DNA from: Pseudomonadota bacterium
Lineage (GTDB): Bacteria; Pseudomonadota; Alphaproteobacteria; Azospirillales; Azospirillaceae
NCBI GenBank assembly: GCA_023423695.1
Contig: JAFAFA010000072.1
Coordinates: forward strand, 1 to 62,799
DNA: 62,799 nt
Direction: 5' to 3'
Shown: one piece after another, positions 18,290 through 27,542 of the stretch
Numbering within the stretch: the first letter of the stretch is position 1
How the letters are laid out: every line of letters begins with the position of its first letter
Position numbers and translations under genes: made by a program
The notes under the pieces: model-generated
Told to the model about the DNA's origin: nothing
Database searches by the model: none
What the model saw: the letters and a program-made list of their open reading frames with translations, nothing else

Positions 18290-20846
18290 TGATCACCCGG
18301 TTCGGGACGACGATGACTTTGCGGGCCGTCTTGCCGTCCATGGCGCGTTGGACATTGACATCGGCCAGCGCCGCCTGCTCGGCCGCATCCTTGTCCATGT
18401 CGCGCGGCAGCTCCAGCGTGGCGCGCAGCTTTCCGTTGACCTGGACCGCGACCTTGACGCTGTCCTCCACCACCAGGGCGGGGTCGGCCTCCGGCCAGGG
18501 CTGGTCGGCGAGCAGCGTGGTGTGTCCAAGCTGCGCCCACAGCTCCTCGCCCAGGTGCGGCATCATCGGGCCGACGATGCGGACCAGCGACTCGAAGCCC
18601 TCGCGCAGGACCCAGGCCTCGCCTTCGCCCTTGCCGTCCAATTCGCCGAGCGCGTTGGACAGCTCGCGGGCGCGGGCGACCGCCTTGTTGAAGCGGAACT
18701 TGTCGAGATCCTCCGACACGCCGGCGATGGTCTTGTGGACCAGGCGGCGGACGGCCTCGGCCTTCGGTCCGAAGGACTGAGGCGCGGGCGTGCCGGCGGC
18801 GGGCAGTTCCACCGGCGCCTCGGTCACCATCCGCCACAGGCGGTTGATGTAGCGCCAGGCGCCGTCGATGCCGGCCTCTGTCCACTCCAGATCGCGTTCC
18901 GGCGGGCTGTCGGACAGCATGAACAGGCGGGCGGCGTCGGCGCCGTAGGTGCCGATGATGTGCGCCGGGTCCACCACGTTCTTCTTGGACTTCGACATCT
19001 TCTCGACTCGGCCGACATTGACCGGCGCGCCGGTGTCGGCCCGGACCCAGTCGCCCTTGTCGTTCCTGGTCAGGTCGGTCGGGGCCAGCCAGGCGCCGGT
19101 GCCGGCGTCCTTGTAGGTCTCGTGGTTGACCATGCCCTGGGTGAACAGGCCGGTGAACGGCTCGTCCAGGTTCAGGTAGCCGCAGGTCTTCAGCGCGCGC
19201 GTCCAGAAGCGGCTGTAGAGCAGGTGCAGGACCGCATGCTCGATGCCGCCGATATACTGGTCGACGCCCAGCCAGTAATCGACGGACTCGCGGGTGAAGG
19301 CCGCATCCTCGGTCTTCGGCGAGCAGAAGCGGGCGAAATACCAGGACGACTCGATGAAGGTGTCGAAGGTGTCCGTCTCGCGCAGCGCCGGCTTGCCGCA
19401 GGTGGGGCAGTTGGTGTGCTTCCAGGTCGGGTGGTGGGCCAGCGGGTTGCCGGGCTTGTCGAAGGTCACGTCCTCCGGCAGCACGACCGGCAGCTGGTCG
19501 TCCGGAACCGGGACGATGCCACACGACTCGCAGTGGATCACCGGGATCGGGCAGCCCCAATAGCGCTGGCGCGACACGCCCCAGTCACGCAGGCGGTACT
19601 GGGTGGTGCGCTCGCCCCGGCCCGCCGCCTCCAGCCGCTTGCCGGCCTCGTTCTTGGCCGACTCGGTGTCGAGTCCGTCGAGGAAGGCGGAGTTCCGCAG
19701 CACGCCGGGGCCGGTGTAGGCCTCGGTCCCGACCTCGAACGCGGCCGGGTCGGCATCGGCGGGGATCACCACCGGCCGGACCGGCAGGTTGTACTTGCGG
19801 GCGAAATCCAGGTCGCGCTGGTCATGCGCCGGGCAGGCGAAGATCGCGCCGGTGCCGTATTCCATCAGCACGAAGTTGGCGACATAGACCGGCAGCTCCC
19901 ACGACGAATCGAAGGGATGCACGACCTTCAGGCCGGTGTCGAAGCCGCGCTTCTCCGCCGTCTCGATCGCTTCCTCGCTGGTGCCCAGCCGGTTGCACTC
20001 GGCGATGAACTCGGCCAGTTCCGGGTTGGACGCAGCCAGTTCGGCCGCCAGCGGGTGATTCGGGGAGATCGCGGCGAAGGAGGCGCCGAACAGCGTGTCG
20101 GGTCGGGTCGTGAAGACCTCCAGCTCGTCTTCGCGCCCCTTGATGGGGAAGCGGAAGCGGACGCCGGTGGACTTGCCGATCCAGTTCTCCTGCATGATGC
20201 GGACGCGCTCGGGCCAGCGGTCCAGCGTCTCCAGGCCCTTCAGCAGGTCTTCGGCATAGGCGGTGATCTTCAGGAACCACTGCGACAGCTTGCGCTTCTC
20301 GACCAGCGCGCCGGTGCGCCAGCCGCGGCCGTCGATCACCTGCTCGTTGGCGAGAACGGTGTTGTCCACCGGGTCCCAGTTCACCCAGGATTCCTTGCGA
20401 TAGGCCAGGCCGGCCTTCAGGAAATCCAGGAACATCTTCTGCTCGTGGCGGTAATACTCCACGTCGCAGGTGGCGATCTCGCGGTCCCAGTCGATGGACA
20501 GGCCCATCGTCTTCAGCTGCCCGCGCATGGTCGCGATGTTCTCGCGCGTCCAGGCGGCGGGATGGACCTTCTTCTCCAGCGCGGCATTTTCGGCCGGCAG
20601 GCCGAAGGCGTCCCAACCCATCGGGTGCAGGACGTTGAAGCCCTTGGCGCGCTTGAAGCGCGCGATCACGTCGCCGATGGTGTAGTTGCGGACGTGGCCC
20701 ATGTGGATGCGCCCCGACGGATAGGGGAACATCTCCAGCACATAGTATTTGGGCCGGGAGGCGTCCTCGCGCGCAGTGAAACAGCCATTGCCGTCCCACA
20801 CGCCCTGCCACTTCGCCTCGGTTTCCTTGACATTATAACGCGACAT
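18276..20846 (-). CDS. leuS: Leucyl-tRNA synthetase
   Basis: This class I aminoacyl-tRNA synthetase has 856 residues. It contains the HIGH-box variant HMGH in GRIHMGHVRNYTIGD, a complete CP1 editing domain with the T-rich TTRPDTLFGA motif, a four-Cys zinc-like knuckle (CESCG and CPTCG), and the KMSKS loop in VEKMSKSKKNVV. The C-terminal anticodon domain ends KVIVVPNRVINVVV. It starts at ATG 20846 (MSRYNVKETEAKWQ), which matches homologues. It is downstream of the DUF3576 lipoprotein gene and upstream of lptE with overlap. Length is normal. Confidence 0.97.
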   Translation of the reverse strand: MSRYNVKETEAKWQGVWDGNGCFTAREDASRPKYYVLEMFPYPSGRIHMGHVRNYTIGDVIARFKRAKGFNVLHPMGWDAFGLPAENAALEKKVHPAAWTRENIATMRGQLKTMGLSIDWDREIATCDVEYYRHEQKMFLDFLKAGLAYRKESWVNWDPVDNTVLANEQVIDGRGWRTGALVEKRKLSQWFLKITAYAEDLLKGLETLDRWPERVRIMQENWIGKSTGVRFRFPIKGREDELEVFTTRPDTLFGASFAAISPNHPLAAELAASNPELAEFIAECNRLGTSEEAIETAEKRGFDTGLKVVHPFDSSWELPVYVANFVLMEYGTGAIFACPAHDQRDLDFARKYNLPVRPVVIPADADPAAFEVGTEAYTGPGVLRNSAFLDGLDTESAKNEAGKRLEAAGRGERTTQYRLRDWGVSRQRYWGCPIPVIHCESCGIVPVPDDQLPVVLPEDVTFDKPGNPLAHHPTWKHTNCPTCGKPALRETDTFDTFIESSWYFARFCSPKTEDAAFTRESVDYWLGVDQYIGGIEHAVLHLLYSRFWTRALKTCGYLNLDEPFTGLFTQGMVNHETYKDAGTGAWLAPTDLTRNDKGDWVRADTGAPVNVGRVEKMSKSKKNVVDPAHIIGTYGADAARLFMLSDSPPERDLEWTEAGIDGAWRYINRLWRMVTEAPVELPAAGTPAPQSFGPKAEAVRRLVHKTIAGVSEDLDKFRFNKAVARARELSNALGELDGKGEGEAWVLREGFESLVRIVGPMMPHLGEELWAQLGHTTLLADQPWPEADPALVVEDSVKVAVQVNGKLRATLELPRDMDKDAAEQAALADVNVQRAMDGKTARKVIVVPNRVINVVV

Positions 20847-20950
20847 GAGCGCGACGCCGTTTTCCGTTGTACCAGATGCTCGAAGACTTGCCCGACAGTC
20901 GGACCGGCCTTGAGGACCGCCTTGAGGAGCGCCTCGGGCCGGCCGCCGCG

Positions 20951-21490
20951 TCAGCGGGCGGCGGCGTTCTGCGACACGCGAAGCTGCCGGGCGCGGGTCA
21001 GCACCGCATCCTCCAGCTGGCCGGCGGTCTCCGGACCGACGTTGATGTCGCGCCAGTCGTTGCCCGTCCGCTGCTGCTTGAACACCGAAACGCGGACGCC
21101 GTCGGCCCGCAGCTGACGGTCCATGATGTAGAGGTTGACCTTGAAGCGCTCGTTCGCCGAATCGGGCGGGGTGTACCAGTCGGTCAGGATCACGCCGCCA
21201 AACGGATCGGCCGAGGCGATCGGCATGAAGGAGAGCGTGTCGAGCGAGGCGCGCCACAGGAAGCTGTTGACGCCGATGCCGCCGGCGCTGTCCTGGTCGC
21301 CGCCGCGCTTGTTCTTGCCGAACAGGTTCAGGCCGCCGTCGGTGCCGAGCAGGCTGCCGAACTTGTAGTCCTTGTTCTTCATCTGCTCTTCGACGGTTTC
21401 GGTCTTGCCGCCCCAGCTTGCGCAGCCGGCGATCGAAACGGAAGCCGCGAGCAGTACAGGGACAAGGCGAAGGGCGGTCGAACGGCGCAT
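20951..21490 (-). CDS. DUF3576 lipoprotein
   Basis: This 179-residue exported protein has signal MRRSTALRLVPVLLAASVSI and a lipobox ending AGC (Cys23). The mature part has the DUF3576 pattern: a linker, then GIGVNSFLWRASLDTLSFMP, FGGVILTDWY and RADGVRVSVFKQ, and a C-terminal LTRARQLRV helix. Proteins of this family precede leuS in many alphaproteobacteria, as here (104 bp gap). They are presumed outer-membrane or periplasmic lipoproteins; no molecular role is established. Start ATG 21490. Confidence 0.88.
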   Translation of the reverse strand: MRRSTALRLVPVLLAASVSIAGCASWGGKTETVEEQMKNKDYKFGSLLGTDGGLNLFGKNKRGGDQDSAGGIGVNSFLWRASLDTLSFMPIASADPFGGVILTDWYTPPDSANERFKVNLYIMDRQLRADGVRVSVFKQQRTGNDWRDINVGPETAGQLEDAVLTRARQLRVSQNAAAR

Positions 21491-21825
21491 GGTCGGGAAC
21501 CCGGTTCAGAAAAGGGGTTGCCGCGCGCGAGTCACGCGCGGAATGCCGGTGAACAGACCATAAGTGGACGGCCCCACGCAACACCGGATGCGTCTTTGCC
21601 ACGTCCCGCCACAACAGGACGACAACAGTCCGCCCCTGCCCCGCTCGACTGTGGCGGGCAGGCCGGAGGCGTTCTTCTTAGTGTGCTCCGTGCGACACAC
21701 TGTCCCCCCAATGCAGCAATCGCGGAGATTTGCCGCTTGCTGGCAAGGCCGGGGGTGCGTACGAAAGTCTCAGCCAGGACGTCAACCAGGCTGAAACATC
21801 TGCTGCCAGGATGGAGGCAACAATC
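21491..21825. other. Divergent intergenic region, DUF3576 gene to first porin
   Basis: These 335 bp must carry promoters in both directions. A six-base inverted pair AGTGTG / CACACT with a ten-base spacer lies near 21680-21701, and a GGATGGAGG ribosome site precedes the porin. No small gene or riboswitch was recognised. Confidence 0.6.
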
Positions 21826-22986
21826 ATGAACCGTTATCTGCTGGCCGGCGCTGCCGCCGCCGCTCTCGCCCTCGGCGCTGGCGCCGCCAACGCCCAGGCC
21901 AAGTTCGAAGTCAAGGTCGGCGGCGACGCCTACTTCGAAGCCGGCTACGTCGATCAGGATCTGGACTCCGGCCTGCGTTCGACCGAATTCCGCAACCGTC
22001 TGCGCATCAACATCATCCCGTCCGCCAAGGCCGACAACGGCCTGGAGTACGGTGCCCGCCTGCGTTTCCGTGCCTCCAGCGGCACCGGCAACAACCGCAC
22101 CACCGACGCTGACCGCGCTTATATCTTCGCGCAGGGCACCTTCGGCCAGGTCCGCATGGGCGTGACCAACTCCTTCAACGACGAGACCTACGTCTCGGCC
22201 CCGACCGACTACCTGCCGCTCGGCCTGGTCGATCAGGTCCAGAACTGGTTCGGCCCGAACACCAACATCGGTGGCAACGGCCCGGCCACGACCGTTACCG
22301 GCAACAGCATCATTTGGCCGTCGCTGAACGCCGATAACAACGCCACCAAGATCGTCTACTTCTCGCCGCGTTTCGCCGGTCTGCAGCTGGGCGCCAGCTA
22401 CACCCCGCGCAACGACAGCTCGCACACCGACGTGAACCGTACCGACACCGTCGGCACCTTCGCGGCCGGCGGCAACGGCACCTACCAGGACATGGTGGAA
22501 GTCGGCGCCAACTACAACAACACCTTCGGCGGCGTGACGGTCAAGGCCAGCGCCGGCTACATGTGGGGTGAGGCCGTCGGCAACGTCGCCGGCTCCAACT
22601 ACAAGGACCTGAACGGCTGGCAGGTCGGCGCCACCGTCGGCTACGCTGGCTTCAGCCTCGGCGGCAGCTACACCGACTACGGCAAGTCGGGCCTGAACGA
22701 CCGCGCCGGTCTGTTCACCGAGAACACCCGTAACTGGGTTGTCGGTGCTCAGTACACCACCGGCCCGATCGTCGTCGGCGCCAACTACAAGAACGGCAAG
22801 GACGCCGGCTCGGTGGCCCTGCGTGGCGACCGCGAGCTGCAGGTCTACGAAATCGGCGTCGGCTACACCGTCGCTCCGGGCCTGACCCTGCAGGCTCAGT
22901 ACGACTACTTCGACCTGGACGCCGAGACCTCGGCTCTCAGCGACAAGGGCAACGTCGTGCTGGTCCGCTCGATCCTGGCGTTCTAA
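21826..22986 (+). CDS. Gram-negative porin, copy 1
   Basis: This 386-residue outer-membrane protein has a Sec signal peptide at residues 1-23 ending ANA, giving a mature N-terminus QAKFEVKVGGDAYFEAG. The body is an alternating-strand barrel with the general porin block NGLEYGARLRFRASSGTGNN, Asn/Gly/Tyr-rich turns and a C-terminal Phe (SILAF), which is the assembly signal for the BAM machinery. It is a porin for small hydrophilic solutes; selectivity cannot be read. A strong GGAGG site lies eight bases before ATG 21826. It is the most divergent member of the triplet and has its own terminator. Confidence 0.9.
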   Translation: MNRYLLAGAAAAALALGAGAANAQAKFEVKVGGDAYFEAGYVDQDLDSGLRSTEFRNRLRINIIPSAKADNGLEYGARLRFRASSGTGNNRTTDADRAYIFAQGTFGQVRMGVTNSFNDETYVSAPTDYLPLGLVDQVQNWFGPNTNIGGNGPATTVTGNSIIWPSLNADNNATKIVYFSPRFAGLQLGASYTPRNDSSHTDVNRTDTVGTFAAGGNGTYQDMVEVGANYNNTFGGVTVKASAGYMWGEAVGNVAGSNYKDLNGWQVGATVGYAGFSLGGSYTDYGKSGLNDRAGLFTENTRNWVVGAQYTTGPIVVGANYKNGKDAGSVALRGDRELQVYEIGVGYTVAPGLTLQAQYDYFDLDAETSALSDKGNVVLVRSILAF

Positions 22987-23298
22987 TCGGTCTTCCGATT
23001 GGACGTCCGGCAACGGACAAGAAGGGCGGTGGCTTCGGCCACCGCCTTTTTTCTTGCGCATTTTCCGGGCAAGCCGCCCAAATTCCGGGCGGAGAATGTG
23101 CCAAAAATTCGGCACATCCCGATTTCCAATATATATCAACAGCTTAGCGGTGTGCTTTCATTGCAACTGTGTTGCGGGCGCGTAGAATCCTTACAGTTTG
23201 CCTCTTGCCCGCCGAAACAGCGCACGGTTAAGTCATAGCTACAAAGACAACCGCGCGCTCCCGGTCATACGGGGCGTACGCACAAGGATGGACAATCC
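22987..23298. other. Intergenic region between porin copies 1 and 2
   Basis: Besides the terminator, these 312 bp hold an AT-richer stretch (about 23085-23150) likely to contain the porin-2 promoter. A GCAACTGTG motif at 23163-23171 recurs upstream of copy 3 at a similar distance from the start. No gene is seen. Confidence 0.5.
23025..23052 (+). terminator. Terminator after porin copy 1
   Basis: Nine-bp stem GGCGGTGGC / GCCACCGCC closed by a TTCG tetraloop and followed by six T residues. Confidence 0.92.
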
Positions 23299-24399
23299 AT
23301 GAAGCGCTCTCTCGTCATCGGCTGCGCCGCCGTTGCCCTCGCCGCCGGCTGCGGCACGGCCTCGGCCCAGTCCAAGTCCAAGTTCGACATCCTGATGGGC
23401 GGCGACGCCTTCTTCCAGGGCGCCTATGTCGACCAGGACAACGACAATGGCCTGCGCAAGACCGAGTTCGCCAACCGCTTCCGCCTGACCGTCACGCCGA
23501 CGGCCAAGGCCGACAACGGCCTGGAATACGGCGCCCGTCTGCGCCTGCGCGCCGCCAGCGGCACCAGCAACGTCCGCACCACCGACGCCGACCGCGCGTT
23601 CATCTTCGTGAACGGCACCTTCGGTTCGGTGCAGGCCGGCGTGACCAACGGCCCGTCGGACGACTGGGGCGTCATCGGTCCGAACGTCGACGGCATCTCG
23701 GGCAGCCCGGACGGCTTCTACGCCAACTTCTATGGCGTCACCTCGCTGCCGTACGTCACCGGCTCGCTGCGCACGCTGGAGTCGGGCGACGCCAGCACCA
23801 AGATCGTCTACACCACCCCGAGCTTCGCCGGCTTCAAGCTGTCCGCCGCCTACACGCCGACCTACGGCAGCAGCAACACCGACGTGAACCGCCGCAAGAA
23901 CGTCACCTACAACGACATGGGTGAAATCCAGGCCGGCTATAAGGGCGAGTTCGGCGGCTTCGGCGTGGAGGCGAGCGTCGCCTACCAGTTCGCCGAAGCT
24001 CCGTCGGGCTTCGAGGATCTGTCGTCGATCCACACCGGCGCGACCCTGACCTACGGCGCCTTCGCCATCGGCGGCAGCTATGCCTTCAGCGGCGACAGCG
24101 GCTATGCCAAGGGCCATCGCGGTGTCGACGACAACCAGATCTGGCTGGTCGGTGCCCAGTACACCCTGGGTCCGGTCATCCTGGCCGCCACCTACACCGA
24201 CGCCAAGGGCGCCAATGTCGGCAGCGGCGCCGCCACCGCGGCCGATTACGCCCGCGCCCACATCTACCAGGCCGGCGTGACCTACACCGTCGCCCCGGGC
24301 CTGACCACGGGCCTGGAGTACAGCTATGTCGACAACAAGTCGGGCGGCGTGAACAACGACGCCAACATCGTTCTGTGGGACACCCGCTTCTCCTTCTAA
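23299..24399 (+). CDS. Gram-negative porin, copy 2
   Basis: This 366-residue porin is closely related to copy 3. The signal peptide is residues 1-23 (MKRSLVIGCAAVALAAGCGT then ASA), with the mature part QSKSKFDILMGGDAFFQGAYVD. It contains the shared blocks TEFANRFRLTVTPTAKADNG and LRTLESGDAS, and ends DTRFSF with a C-terminal Phe. An AAGGATGGAC site precedes ATG 23299. Insertions relative to copy 3 occur in the loop after TYTDAKGA. Outer-membrane diffusion of small solutes is the family role. It is a separate transcription unit, bounded by terminators. Confidence 0.9.
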   Translation: MKRSLVIGCAAVALAAGCGTASAQSKSKFDILMGGDAFFQGAYVDQDNDNGLRKTEFANRFRLTVTPTAKADNGLEYGARLRLRAASGTSNVRTTDADRAFIFVNGTFGSVQAGVTNGPSDDWGVIGPNVDGISGSPDGFYANFYGVTSLPYVTGSLRTLESGDASTKIVYTTPSFAGFKLSAAYTPTYGSSNTDVNRRKNVTYNDMGEIQAGYKGEFGGFGVEASVAYQFAEAPSGFEDLSSIHTGATLTYGAFAIGGSYAFSGDSGYAKGHRGVDDNQIWLVGAQYTLGPVILAATYTDAKGANVGSGAATAADYARAHIYQAGVTYTVAPGLTTGLEYSYVDNKSGGVNNDANIVLWDTRFSF

Positions 24400-24859
24400 G
24401 GGACGGGTTTCCTGGCAGCAAACGCGAGGGCGGCGGAGAAATCCGCCGCCTCTTTTTTGTCCGCTCCGGCGGACTTTTTCATATGCGCCCTCCGGACGGC
24501 GGGGCATCGCACCATGACGGCCATTCGATCGAAACAGAGCTTCCGGTTCGCTTGGGTATTTTCCTTTGCAATGATCCCATCGTCGCTTTCCAACAAGTTG
24601 ATTACCACCTTCGAGTGATAACCCAGTGACATTCGATGAAGTCACCACTGGAATGGAAGCCATTGCTTGGCACACAAAGCGACATGATCCGGGATTCCGT
24701 GTTTTCCGCGCAACTGTGGCCGAAATGCGAAGACTGTCCGTCTCTTTGCCGCTTGCCGCTCCGATGGGTGCGGGATTAATTCATGGTGTACAAAGACACC
24801 GCTGGCACCCCGGGATCGCAATCAGGACCGCCGGGATGCATGCATCGAGGATGACATCC
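24400..24859. other. Intergenic region between porin copies 2 and 3
   Basis: These 460 bp are visibly AT-richer than the genes (about 24520-24720). They contain the copy 2 terminator and a second GCAACTGTG at 24710-24718, 150 bp before the copy 3 start, against 136 bp for copy 2. An in-frame extension upstream of copy 3 is not believable as coding. Long leader and regulatory DNA is likely. Confidence 0.5.
24426..24458 (+). terminator. Terminator after porin copy 2
   Basis: Stem GGCGGCGGA / TCCGCCGCC with a GAAA tetraloop, followed by TCTTTTTTG. Confidence 0.93.
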
Positions 24860-25948
24860 ATGAAGCGTTCTCTCGTCATCGGCTGCGCCGCTGTTGCCCT
24901 CGCCGCCGGCTGCGGCACCGCCTCGGCCCAGTCGAAGTTCGACATCCTGCTGGGCGGTGACGCCTACTTCCAGGGTGCCTACGTCGACCAGGACATCGAC
25001 ACCGGCCTGCGCCAGACCGAGTTCGCCAACCGCTTCCGCCTGACCGTCACGCCGACTGCCAAGTCCGACAACGGCCTGGAATACGGCGCCCGCCTGCGCC
25101 TGCGTGCCGCTGGCGGCACCGGCAACAACCGCAGCACCGACAGCGACCGCGCGTTCATCTTCGTGAACGGCAGCTTCGGCACGATCCAGGCCGGTGTGAT
25201 CAACGGCCTGTCGGACGAATACGGCATCATCGGCCCGAACGTCGAAGGCATCGAAGGGTCGCCGGACGCCCAGTACCTGAACTACTACGTCAACGCCAAC
25301 GGCGCCCCCTATGTGCTGGGCAGCCTGCGCACGCTGGAGTCGGGCGACGCCAGCTCCAAGATCATCTACCTGTCGCCGAGCTTCGCCGGCTTCCAGATCG
25401 GTGCCGCCTACACGCCGACCTACGGCAGCAGCAACACCGACGTGAACCGCGTCAAGAACAGCACCGCCTACCGCGACATGGCCGAAATCCAGGCCACCTA
25501 CAAGGGCGAGTTCAGCGGCTTCGGCGTTGAGGCGAGCGCCGCCTACCAGTTCGCCAAGGCGGCCAGCGGGCTCGAGGATCTGTCCTCGGTCCATGTCGGC
25601 GCCAACGTGTCCTACGCCGGGTTCAAGGTCGGCGGCAGCTATGCCTTCAGCGGCGACAGCGGCTATGCCACGGGCACCCGCGGGGTGGACGATCAGCAGC
25701 TCTGGATCGTCGGCGTCAACTACACCATGGGTCCGGTCATCCTGGCCGCCAACTACACCGACGCCAAGGGCATCGACAGCAACTTCTCCGGCCTGAATTC
25801 CCGCGCCCATGTCTGGCAGGCCGGCGTGACCTACACCGTCGCTCCCGGCCTCACCACGGGCCTGGAATACAGCTATCTCGACAACAAGGTCGGCGGCGTG
25901 AACAACGACGCCAACATCATCCTGTGGGACACCCGCTTCGCTTTCTAA
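24860..25948 (+). CDS. Gram-negative porin, copy 3
   Basis: This 362-residue porin has a signal peptide identical to that of copy 2 and mature start QSKFDILLGGDAYFQGAYVD. It shares most strand sequences with copy 2, for example NRFRLTVTPTAKSDNGLEYG, and differs mainly in surface loops (SNFSGLNSRAHVWQ). It ends DTRFAF with the C-terminal Phe. ATG 24860 has GAGG upstream; an earlier Met three codons before is also possible. Recent duplication with loop divergence suggests different phage, antibody or solute selection on otherwise equivalent channels. Confidence 0.9.
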   Translation: MKRSLVIGCAAVALAAGCGTASAQSKFDILLGGDAYFQGAYVDQDIDTGLRQTEFANRFRLTVTPTAKSDNGLEYGARLRLRAAGGTGNNRSTDSDRAFIFVNGSFGTIQAGVINGLSDEYGIIGPNVEGIEGSPDAQYLNYYVNANGAPYVLGSLRTLESGDASSKIIYLSPSFAGFQIGAAYTPTYGSSNTDVNRVKNSTAYRDMAEIQATYKGEFSGFGVEASAAYQFAKAASGLEDLSSVHVGANVSYAGFKVGGSYAFSGDSGYATGTRGVDDQQLWIVGVNYTMGPVILAANYTDAKGIDSNFSGLNSRAHVWQAGVTYTVAPGLTTGLEYSYLDNKVGGVNNDANIILWDTRFAF

Positions 25949-25975
25949 GCGGCGGGTTCCAAACCGGAAACGGAA

Positions 25976-26010
25976 AAGGCGGCGGAGCGATCCGCCGCCT
26001 TTTCGTTTTT
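25976..26010 (+). terminator. Terminator after porin copy 3
   Basis: Eleven-bp stem AAGGCGGCGGA / TCCGCCGCCTT with a GCGA tetraloop, followed by TTCGTTTTT. It may also serve the convergent gene ending at 26019. Confidence 0.9.
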
Positions 26011-26018
26011 CAGGCCGC

Positions 26019-26606
26019 TCACTTCTTCGGGGCCGATTTGGGCGGCTCCGATTTGGCGTTCTTGTCCGCGGTCTCGCACATCATGAACAGCACCGACGAT
26101 TCCAGCGGCGTCCAGACCAGCAGATAGCGCGACTTCTCACGGTCGGCGAGAAAGGCGATGGTTTCGGGATCGGTCACCGACTTGGGGTGGATTTCGCCCA
26201 GCAGATAGCCGATGCGGCCGTAGTTGGCCATCGTGCCCTGGAAGATGAAGTCCAGCCGCTCCTGGTCGTCCTTGGCGACCTCCCAGCCGAACTGCTCCTG
26301 GCGCACGCAACGGCGGCCGTACTCGTCCAGGATCTTGTCCATATAGCTGCGGTAGGTGCCGTCATCGGTCAGCGGATAGGCCGGCTCGCTGAAGCGGACC
26401 TTGGTCATCGGCGACCCCGCCATGACCTTGGCCTTCCCCTGCTTTCCGGTGGGCTTCGCCTGTGCCGCAGCCTTCGGCGCGGGTTTCGCGTGCTCTTCGG
26501 CGCGGACGGGGGTGGCGGCAATCAGGCCGGCGGTCAGCACCGCCGGCAAGGCGGCCGCGGCGGCAAGCAGGCTGGCGGAGAGCAGGGAACGAAACGGACT
26601 CCGCAT
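26019..26606 (-). CDS. Exported hypothetical protein
   Basis: This 195-residue protein has a Sec signal peptide (about residues 1-36, MRSPFRSLLSASLLAAAAAL to VRA) and a Lys/Ala-rich linker (37-65). A conserved-looking domain follows from VRFSEPAYPLTDDGTYRSYM, with a central Cys-containing segment YGRRCVRQEQFGWEV, and the protein ends in a Lys/Pro tail. It is probably periplasmic. I do not recognise the family. Start ATG 26606 is preceded by GAGGAGACC. It is divergent from yggS, with a 169-bp gap. Confidence 0.75.
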   Translation of the reverse strand: MRSPFRSLLSASLLAAAAALPAVLTAGLIAATPVRAEEHAKPAPKAAAQAKPTGKQGKAKVMAGSPMTKVRFSEPAYPLTDDGTYRSYMDKILDEYGRRCVRQEQFGWEVAKDDQERLDFIFQGTMANYGRIGYLLGEIHPKSVTDPETIAFLADREKSRYLLVWTPLESSVLFMMCETADKNAKSEPPKSAPKK

Positions 26607-26775
26607 GCGGAGGTCTCCTCGATGTGCAGACGATGATGATGCCGGCGCCGCCATCCAGGCTCCCCCGTCCAAGTGCATCGGGCAGGGCGCGTTGGGGCGC
26701 TTGCGTTTCCGCGGACCGTCCGCTAACACGCCGCGGAAGCGCTGTACACCCGCAGCGACCGGATTGGGGGCGGCC

Positions 26776-27519
26776 ATGACGACGACGCAGGGCACTGGCA
26801 AAGATACGCAAACCGGCGGCGAAACAGGCGGTTCCGCGAGTGCGGACGGCGTGACGGCGCGGCTCGACTCGGTGCGCCGCGCCATCACGGAAACGGCTGC
26901 GGCTTGTGGTCGGGCCAAGGGGGCGGTGACGCTGGTCGCGGTGTCGAAGACCCATCCCGCCGAAGCGGTGGAGGAAGCGCTGTCGGCCGGCCAGCGCGTG
27001 TTCGGCGAGAACCGCGTGCAGGAGGCCAAGGCCAAGTTCCCGGGGCTGAAGGAGCGCTTTCCCGATCTGGAACTGCACCTGATCGGACCGCTGCAGACCA
27101 ACAAGGTCAAGGACGCCGTCGCCCTGTTCGACGTGATCCAGACCCTGGACCGCCCCAAGCTGGCCGAAGCCCTGGCGGAGGAGATGGCGAAGACCGGTCG
27201 CCGCCCGCGCTGCCTGATCGAGGTCAACACCGGCGAGGAGCCGCAGAAGGCCGGCATCGCCCCGGCCGAGGTCGAAGCCTTCCTGGCCGACTGCCGCGAC
27301 CGTCTGGGGCTGCCGGTCACCGGGCTGATGTGCATCCCGCCGGTGGACGAGGAACCGGCGATGCATTTCGCCTTGCTGGCGGAGATGGCGCGCCGGCTTG
27401 GACTGGCCGAGATCAGCATGGGCATGAGCGGCGATTACGAGACTGCGGTGCGGTTCGGCGCCACCCATGTGCGGGTCGGCACGGCGATCTTCGGTGCCCG
27501 TCCCTACCCTGCCGAATAA
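26776..27519 (+). CDS. yggS: YggS-family pyridoxal phosphate homeostasis protein
   Basis: The protein has 247 residues. After an unusual Gly/Thr-rich N-terminal extension of about 25 residues comes the PLPBP fold: VTLVAVSKTHPAEAV with the PLP-binding Lys, GENRVQEAKAKF, LHLIGPLQTNKVK, and the closing SMGMSGDYETAVRFGATHVRVGTAIFG, which binds the phosphate. Members bind PLP without a known reaction and balance vitamin B6 and amino-acid pools. Start ATG 26776 fits the frame, though translation could also begin nearer ARLDSVRRA. Gene order around it is not operonic. Confidence 0.93.
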   Translation: MTTTQGTGKDTQTGGETGGSASADGVTARLDSVRRAITETAAACGRAKGAVTLVAVSKTHPAEAVEEALSAGQRVFGENRVQEAKAKFPGLKERFPDLELHLIGPLQTNKVKDAVALFDVIQTLDRPKLAEALAEEMAKTGRRPRCLIEVNTGEEPQKAGIAPAEVEAFLADCRDRLGLPVTGLMCIPPVDEEPAMHFALLAEMARRLGLAEISMGMSGDYETAVRFGATHVRVGTAIFGARPYPAE

Positions 27520-27542
27520 CGCCCCGCACTTCGGCAGGCACA

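Noticed and set aside
18348..21116. A 922-codon frame opposite leuS
   Set aside because: Shadow of leuS; its sequence is a string of Arg/Gly/Asp/His without fold signatures.
21730..21825. A 32-codon N-terminal extension upstream of porin copy 1
   Set aside because: It would hide the signal peptide and has no ribosome site; the ATG at 21826 has a strong one.
24626..24859. A 78-codon extension upstream of porin copy 3
   Set aside because: It runs through AT-rich leader DNA and would bury the signal peptide shared with copy 2.
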